Shown: in pieces, positions 59,509 to 64,000 of the stretch
Layout: every line of letters begins with the position of its first letter
How positions within the stretch are numbered: the first letter of the stretch is position 1
Assembly: GCA_001769855.1 (NCBI GenBank)
Contig: MEPP01000021.1
Coordinates: 248,001-312,000, forward strand
DNA from: Bdellovibrionales bacterium GWA2_49_15
GTDB taxonomy: Bacteria; Bdellovibrionota; Bacteriovoracia; Bacteriovoracales; Bacteriovoracaceae
DNA: 64,000 nucleotides
Reading direction: 5' to 3'
Notes under the pieces: model-generated
Seen by the model: the letters and a program-made list of their open reading frames with translations, nothing else
What the model was told of the DNA's origin: nothing
The model's database searches: none
Program-made: the position numbers and the translations under genes

Positions 59509-60684
59509 GTGAAAGAGCAATTTGTGTCAGATTTAAACGTCAAAGATGACGTAGATTCTTTTTTTCTAGTTAAACACATAGCAGTAATGGAGGCCAAAGA
59601 CGGGAAAAATTATTTGAATGTTGTCCTGGCCGATGCCACTGGAGATTTAGAATCACGCAAATGGCATAATGCACAAGAGGTGGCGGATGCCGTCATCCGT
59701 GGCGATTATGTGCGAGCGACAGGAAAAATTAACCATTTTCAGGGGCGTCTGCAACTCATCATCCAAACGATTAGCAAGATTGATAACCGTGAGATTGATA
59801 AGAGTGATTTTACCCCTAAGTCGACCTCCAATGCGGACCAGATGATGGAGGAACTGCTCAAACATGTGAACGATTTGGATGATGTCTATATTCGAGATCT
59901 TCTCCAAAATATGCTTTTTGATACCGACATCGCTCGCAGATTAAAGTGCTGGTACGCTGGAAAAAGTATCCATCACGCTTATGAATCAGGCCTGCTCGAA
60001 CATATTCTTTCATGCACACGCTTGGCCGTGCATTTATCCAACGTGTACAAGGTCAATCACAATTATGTTGTGGCCGGTGCCGTTTTACATGATCTCTGTA
60101 AAATTTATGAATTGAGCGAGGGACCTTTGGTGGATTATACCGACGAAGGGAAATTAATCGGCCATCTGATGAAGGCCACTGAGATTGTGGATCATTTTGC
60201 GAGCAAGATTCGCGGATTTCCATCGAGCATTAAAGTCCATTTAAAGCATATTATTATTTCACACCATGGCGAGATTGCTTACGGCTCTCCCAAAGTTCCA
60301 CAAACAGCCGAGGCCTATTTGGTTCATTTGATCGACATGATGGATTCAAAGATGAACTCTGTGGCCCGTGCTATTAATGCTGATCGCACGATCGGTCGCT
60401 GGACGGGTATGATTAAGCATCTGGATTGTGTCTTATATAAGCATGAGCTTATGACTCACACCGAATATCTACCTGAACCTGAGCCACAGGAACGGCGGGT
60501 GAAAGGTGCCGCTTCGGCTCCGGCCACTGTTCCTGATGCGCCTTCAGAGAAAGTGATGCCACTCGAAAAATCGGAAGAGAGGGCCAAGACCAAGAGTGAG
60601 AAAAAAAAAGATGGGACTCTAACCTACACTATGGCCCGCATGCTTGAAGGTCTGAAAGACAATCAGGCCCCTGACGAAGAATAA
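59509..60684 (+). CDS. OB-fold plus HD-domain nuclease, YhaM-like 3'-5' exoribonuclease
   Basis: 391 residues: an N-terminal OB-like part (VMEAKDGKNYLNVVLADATGDLESRKW, VIRGDYVRATGKI) and an HD domain from about residue 150: HHAYESGLLEHILSCTRLA, HD in GAVLHDLCKIYEL, IISHHGEIAYGSPKVPQTAEAYLVHLIDMMDSK. This order is that of YhaM/CBF1-type enzymes, which trim RNA or single-stranded DNA 3' ends and are best known in Firmicutes. The final 80 residues are a Pro/Ala/Lys/Glu-rich linker. Start is GTG with CGGAGAG about six bases upstream. It is divergent from gap and converges with tatD, the stops lying two bases apart. Confidence 0.88.
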   Translation: MKEQFVSDLNVKDDVDSFFLVKHIAVMEAKDGKNYLNVVLADATGDLESRKWHNAQEVADAVIRGDYVRATGKINHFQGRLQLIIQTISKIDNREIDKSDFTPKSTSNADQMMEELLKHVNDLDDVYIRDLLQNMLFDTDIARRLKCWYAGKSIHHAYESGLLEHILSCTRLAVHLSNVYKVNHNYVVAGAVLHDLCKIYELSEGPLVDYTDEGKLIGHLMKATEIVDHFASKIRGFPSSIKVHLKHIIISHHGEIAYGSPKVPQTAEAYLVHLIDMMDSKMNSVARAINADRTIGRWTGMIKHLDCVLYKHELMTHTEYLPEPEPQERRVKGAASAPATVPDAPSEKVMPLEKSEERAKTKSEKKKDGTLTYTMARMLEGLKDNQAPDEE

Positions 60685-60686
60685 GC

Positions 60687-61535
60687 TTATATCTTGTAAA
60701 ACAGTTGATGCGTATTCTGATAAATCTGTGAAAGTAGAGTTCGGGCTTCGATTTTTTTCTGTTGCGCCATGCTATCGGCAATAAACGGAAGATAAAAGGG
60801 AGCATTTTCTCTACCCCGAAATGGCATGGGCGTTAAAAACGGAGCATCTGTTTCCAGGACAATTCTCTCGATCGGTGTGACCGCAAGACTTTCGCGAACA
60901 TTTTGCGCACTTTTAAAGGTAATGATGCCATTAAATCCCACGTAAAATTCCTGCTCAAGGGCGAAGTCAAGGAGAGGCCTCTCCGAGGTAAAAGAATGAA
61001 TGACGCCCTTGCGAGTTAAGTCTGGCATGTACTCACTCAAAATATTGATGGTGTCGCTATCGGCTTCGCGAGAGTGCACGATAATCGGGAGGTCGAATTC
61101 GATGGATAACTCCAACTGGCGTCGGAAAACTTTTTTCTGCACATCAGGGGGCGAGTGATTATAAAAGTAGTCGAGTCCAATCTCACCAATCGCAACAACC
61201 TTAGGATGTGTCGCGTTTTGTTTCATAATTTCTTCGAGCTGCTCATTCCACTCGATTGCATGATGAGGATGGATACCCTGGGTGGTAAAAAGTCCTTCAT
61301 TGTTGAGGGCCAAGGGTAGCACTTCGGCGATGTTTGAGGCACTCACGCTAATGGTAATGGCCTTGGTGATGCCGAGGGATTGTGCGAAGGTCATGATATC
61401 TTTTGGATCGGCCTGCTTCAGGTAATCAAGATGAAAGTGGGTTTCGACAATAGGAGAGTGTAACTGCCAGCTGCTTTTATCCATCAGCCCAACGCTGGTT
61501 TTTAAGAGGGCTTCGGTTATTTTATTTTTGTCCAT
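60687..61535 (-). CDS. tatD: TatD-family metal-dependent DNase
   Basis: A TIM-barrel hydrolase with the family metal ligands: HFHLDYL (two His), Glu in AIGEIGLDYFYNHSP, IVHSREAD, VIHSFTSE, and Asp in VLETDAPFLTP. The usual opening is (M)xDSHCHLD; here the ligand pair is reached only about 40 residues after the chosen ATG at 61535, so the N-terminus carries an extra KNKITEALLK segment. Starts at 61553 or 61484 are also possible and none has a clear ribosome site. It overlaps the VKOR-DsbA gene by about 14 bases. TatD proteins act as 3'-5' exonucleases in DNA repair and quality control. Confidence 0.9.
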   Translation of the reverse strand: MDKNKITEALLKTSVGLMDKSSWQLHSPIVETHFHLDYLKQADPKDIMTFAQSLGITKAITISVSASNIAEVLPLALNNEGLFTTQGIHPHHAIEWNEQLEEIMKQNATHPKVVAIGEIGLDYFYNHSPPDVQKKVFRRQLELSIEFDLPIIVHSREADSDTINILSEYMPDLTRKGVIHSFTSERPLLDFALEQEFYVGFNGIITFKSAQNVRESLAVTPIERIVLETDAPFLTPMPFRGRENAPFYLPFIADSMAQQKKIEARTLLSQIYQNTHQLFYKI

Positions 61536-62673
61536 TTCTTCGGAGGAGCTCATCACACAAAATAAAAAGCTGGTTAAGGGGGAGGACGCCTTCAATCTTC
61601 ACGCCGTTCAGTAAGAGCGTTGGAGTGGATTGCACGTTGAATGAATTTCCGGTCTCGATGAGATCGACGATTTTTTTGCGTGTGTCTGGACTTTCAAAGC
61701 AACTGGTCACACCTAGATCCGCAGCATAGCGCTTGAGCCATGCCGAATTGATGTCTTCCTGATGGGCAAAAATTTGATCATGTACTTCAGGGAAGCGATC
61801 ACCTGTGCATGTGGCCAGGTAGGCTGCCGTACAAGCAGAATCATGCACCGAATGAGTCATCTTGGAGTTACAGCTTGAATCCAGGGGGAAAAAATAATAT
61901 TGAATATTTATCTGTCCCTTGTATTTCCGGGCCATTGCTCCCAAGGCCTCGGAGAGCGCCTTGCAAGCAGGACATTGGAAATCACTGAAAATGGAAAGAC
62001 GCAAAGGGGCGTCTTCAAAATTTGGTGTTGCGCTGGTTATTCGATGGGGGGACGGGATTTTTGGATTGCCTAAATTAGCATAGCTATCAAAATCTTTGAT
62101 CAGAGAATCGGCAATGAGGAGTTGTTCCCGCTTTTTGCTTTTATCGTAAAAATGCAGGCTTCCACCGGCCATTAACTGGACCAGGCCAAAGAGCACGAGA
62201 ATTTTGGCTGAAGGGGTCCTGTACTCACTTTTGAAATGAAATAAGGCAAGGGTGAGAAATGACAAAATGTAATAAACGGTACAAAAAGGACAGAGTGAGC
62301 CGAGTGCAATGAGCGAGTATAGGGCAAGGGCAAGGCAACCGATGGCGTTAAGGAGCAATGTAAAATAGAGGCTACCTTCCACGAAGACACTTCTAAATAA
62401 ATAGTTCGACAAAATGAACAGCCCGATCATCAAACCAAAGATTCCGATAGGTGCGCCGAAAATATTGCTCAATTTGGAATGAGTCGCGGCATCACAGTTA
62501 AAAAAACTGCTAAGATCACATATACTCCCTCCGCCGAGTCCGGTCGGATACAAAGCATCAAAATAATGTTTGGTGAGATAAAGGGTGGTTGCCATTATCC
62601 CAAGGCCAAGCAAAACAAGCACGAGGTGAATCGTGGTATTGCCGCCTAGAATAATTGATCTTTTGTTTTCCAT
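61522..62673 (-). CDS. VKOR-DsbA fusion: disulfide-bond-forming membrane protein
   Basis: A natural fusion. Residues about 10-170 form a VKOR domain of four or five helices with the loop cysteines (SICDLSSFFNCDAATHS) and the active-site CxxC in LCPFCTVYY. Residues 200-380 form a DsbA-like thioredoxin domain: LSIFSDFQCPACKALSEALGAMAR (CPAC), a helical insert with CNSKMTHSVHDSACTAAYLATC, and SFNVQSTPTLLLNGVKIEGV with the cis-proline. The fusion would oxidise exported proteins and be reoxidised by quinone, replacing DsbA plus DsbB. It overlaps tatD and precedes the pgeF gene by 18 bases. All five expected cysteines are present. Confidence 0.93.
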   Translation of the reverse strand: MENKRSIILGGNTTIHLVLVLLGLGIMATTLYLTKHYFDALYPTGLGGGSICDLSSFFNCDAATHSKLSNIFGAPIGIFGLMIGLFILSNYLFRSVFVEGSLYFTLLLNAIGCLALALYSLIALGSLCPFCTVYYILSFLTLALFHFKSEYRTPSAKILVLFGLVQLMAGGSLHFYDKSKKREQLLIADSLIKDFDSYANLGNPKIPSPHRITSATPNFEDAPLRLSIFSDFQCPACKALSEALGAMARKYKGQINIQYYFFPLDSSCNSKMTHSVHDSACTAAYLATCTGDRFPEVHDQIFAHQEDINSAWLKRYAADLGVTSCFESPDTRKKIVDLIETGNSFNVQSTPTLLLNGVKIEGVLPLNQLFILCDELLRRNGQK

Positions 62674-62691
62674 ACTGCCCTCTTCCTTACT

Positions 62692-63330
62692 TCAAAAATT
62701 AGGTCTGAAAATATTATAGTTTCGTTGTTTGGCATTACCCCGACGGTAGCTGTGCAAACGCTGGTCGCAAAAAGTACAAAGGTCGGAATACTCAATTTGA
62801 ATTCTACCAAATATTTCTCGCATCTGAAAGCTGGCTTCTGCCTGCAGGCCGAAATACCACTGCGCATCCTTCAATTGAAGGCCCGGACTCTTGGGAAAAT
62901 GCTCTTGAAACTCTGGACCCACTTGATAGCAATTCTGACAGATGTGAGGGCCGATAAAGGCATAGTCGGGTTTTAATTTTTGGACGAGATCATGCTGCAG
63001 AATTTTTTGCTCCAAACCGCGCCAGCCAGCATGCAGCATGGCCCCACCGATTTTGGAACCTAAAAAAACAGGTAAACAGTCAGCCGTTTTGATCAGAAAA
63101 TTTGTCTTGGTGACAGGTAAAATTTCCTCACGGAAATAAACAATTCCGTCGGCCTGGAAAGTCGATATTTCTTGGGGAGTATGGGAGGGCATGCATTGAA
63201 TAATTTTAGCGCTATGTATTTGCGTAACCTGCATAAATTTATGCTGGGAAATTCCTTCGACGGAGGTGTAGACCTCAAAAATACCGTACGGGGTATGTTT
63301 TTGAATGAGAGGGGTCGTGATATCCGTCAT
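62692..63330 (-). CDS. pgeF: PgeF/YfiH-type multicopper-like purine nucleoside hydrolase (peptidoglycan editing factor)
   Basis: A 212-residue member of the Cu/Zn laccase-domain family: VTQIHSAKI, AADG-like segment QADGIV, TADCLPVFLG, MLHAGWRG, GPHICQNCYQVG and CDQRLHSYRRGNAKQRN. The conserved His and Cys ligands in these motifs hold zinc. Members act on adenosine or remove wrongly placed serine from UDP-MurNAc-L-Ala precursors (PgeF); both functions are reported for relatives. The gene is 18 bases upstream of the VKOR gene and seven bases after the RluD-type gene on the minus strand. Confidence 0.9.
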   Translation of the reverse strand: MTDITTPLIQKHTPYGIFEVYTSVEGISQHKFMQVTQIHSAKIIQCMPSHTPQEISTFQADGIVYFREEILPVTKTNFLIKTADCLPVFLGSKIGGAMLHAGWRGLEQKILQHDLVQKLKPDYAFIGPHICQNCYQVGPEFQEHFPKSPGLQLKDAQWYFGLQAEASFQMREIFGRIQIEYSDLCTFCDQRLHSYRRGNAKQRNYNIFRPNF

Positions 63331-63336
63331 AGGCCT

Positions 63337-64000
63337 TTATTCTGCGCTCAGTCTTCTTCCCTCTGCAAGGATATCTTGAAAAACTTTGGGAGCGGGAACC
63401 TCAAAACGTAGTTTTTTTTGTGAAATGGGATGTCGAATGCCCAAAATTTTGGCATGGAGTAGAGGGTGGGGATATGACTCAAGAATATCACTTATCGCGG
63501 TTCCCATGCGACGCCGGTGCTCCCCCGGATTGCCATAGAGAGAATCATTCAGAATAGGTGTATGAAGCAGGGAAGCCAGGTGAACTCGAATTTGATGGGT
63601 GCGGCCAGTTTCAAGACGAAGCTCAATATGTGTCAGTTTGCCAAAATTTTGAACCACTTTGTAGTGTGTTTTTGCCGGCCTGCCTTGCTGGGTTATGGCC
63701 ATTTTAAGACGATTTTGGGGATGTCTCCCAATGGGACCTTCCAGAATCCCTGCTTGAGGAATTTCATGTGCCGTGGGGATAAGGGCTTCATAACATCGCT
63801 CAATATTGTGCTTGGAAAAATCAATGCATAATTGCTCGTGTGCCTTCTGACCTTTGGCCGCGATCATCACACCCGTGGTACCCATGTCGAGACGGTGGAC
63901 GATGCCTGGTCGCAATTCGTGTCCTATACCTTTGAGGTCCCGGCAGTGGAATAGCAGGGCGTTGACCAAGGTTCCTGTCATGTGTCCTGGAGCGGGGTGA
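63337..64000 (-). CDS. rluD: RluA-family 23S rRNA pseudouridine synthase (RluD type), truncated by window end
   Basis: The reading frame continues past the right end of the window, so the N-terminal S4-like domain is missing. What remains starts HPAPGHMTGTLVNALLFH and includes the catalytic GIVHRLDMGTTGVMIAA (Asp in HRLD), RCYEALIPT, KTHYKVVQNFGKLTHIELRLETGRTHQIRVHL with the RTHQIR motif, and LYGNPG plus HPLLHAKILGIRHPIS. RluD makes pseudouridines 1911, 1915 and 1917 in 23S rRNA; other RluA members modify other sites, so the exact target is inferred. An ATG inside at 63981 is not the start. pgeF follows after seven bases. Confidence 0.92.
   Translation of the reverse strand, partial: HPAPGHMTGTLVNALLFHCRDLKGIGHELRPGIVHRLDMGTTGVMIAAKGQKAHEQLCIDFSKHNIERCYEALIPTAHEIPQAGILEGPIGRHPQNRLKMAITQQGRPAKTHYKVVQNFGKLTHIELRLETGRTHQIRVHLASLLHTPILNDSLYGNPGEHRRRMGTAISDILESYPHPLLHAKILGIRHPISQKKLRFEVPAPKVFQDILAEGRRLSAE

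Overview
The window reads as a chromosomal core segment of a Gram-negative, flagellated bacterium with an envelope-rich gene set. The closest fit I can argue is a Bdellovibrio-like lineage (Bdellovibrionota or a neighbouring former deltaproteobacterial group). The evidence is a lateral-type flagellar operon carrying both a MotE-like gene and a TIGR02530-type gene, an mreCD-mrdA-rodA cluster, Mpl-type peptidoglycan recycling, pyruvate phosphate dikinase, a VKOR-DsbA fusion and many lineage-specific exported proteins. Base composition is moderate and even by eye. I see no insertion sequence, prophage, CRISPR array, rRNA or tRNA. The taxonomic call is inference from gene content.

Layout. 1-8.9 kb: the 3' end of lepA, then an envelope-sugar neighbourhood (two paralogous glycosyltransferase-like proteins on opposite strands, a flippase-like membrane protein, UDP-glucose dehydrogenase, a Nit-type amidase, an orphan OmpR-type regulator, an RsmE-like methyltransferase and a GT4 glycosyltransferase). 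9.1-14 kb: a compact SF2 helicase overlapping recO, an MsbA-like exporter and glycyl-tRNA synthetase. 14-22.4 kb: ppdK, a cytoplasmic SxxK hydrolase next to mpl, a large secreted orphan, metK and a small membrane protein. 22.5-39.5 kb: flagellar regulation and basal body. An NtrC-type activator and a secreted repeat protein come first, then a second, catalytically degenerate activator-like protein, then flgB-flgC-fliE-fliF-fliG-fliH-fliI-fliJ-motE-fliK-flgD-TIGR02530-flgE, closed by a strong terminator. 39.5-46 kb: ferredoxin and PpiD on the minus strand, then mreC-mreD-mrdA-rodA. 46-57 kb: a MarR regulator with a clear autoregulatory site, an inactive rhodanese, a four-gene minus-strand operon (charge-segregated protein, HD hydrolase, two membrane proteins), a lone TadG-like giant, a structured non-coding stretch, ssb and an HD-GYP phosphodiesterase. 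57-64 kb: secG, pgk, gap, a YhaM-like nuclease, then tatD, VKOR-DsbA, pgeF and an rluD-type gene cut by the window end.

How the parts work together. The flagellar block supplies export ATPase, MS-ring, switch, rod, hook cap and hook, and two bacterial enhancer-binding-protein relatives sit directly upstream as likely regulators. The mre/mrd/rod genes, Mpl, the SxxK protein, UGDH, the glycosyltransferases, the flippase-like protein and MsbA all serve cell wall and envelope. The most unusual items are the dead-ATPase activator relative beside the flagellar operon, the HD-hydrolase/membrane-protein/charge-segregated operon behind a consensus promoter with a palindrome on its -10 box, and the cytoplasmic SxxK protein paired with Mpl. 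No single locus is a proven new system; the HD operon is the best candidate.
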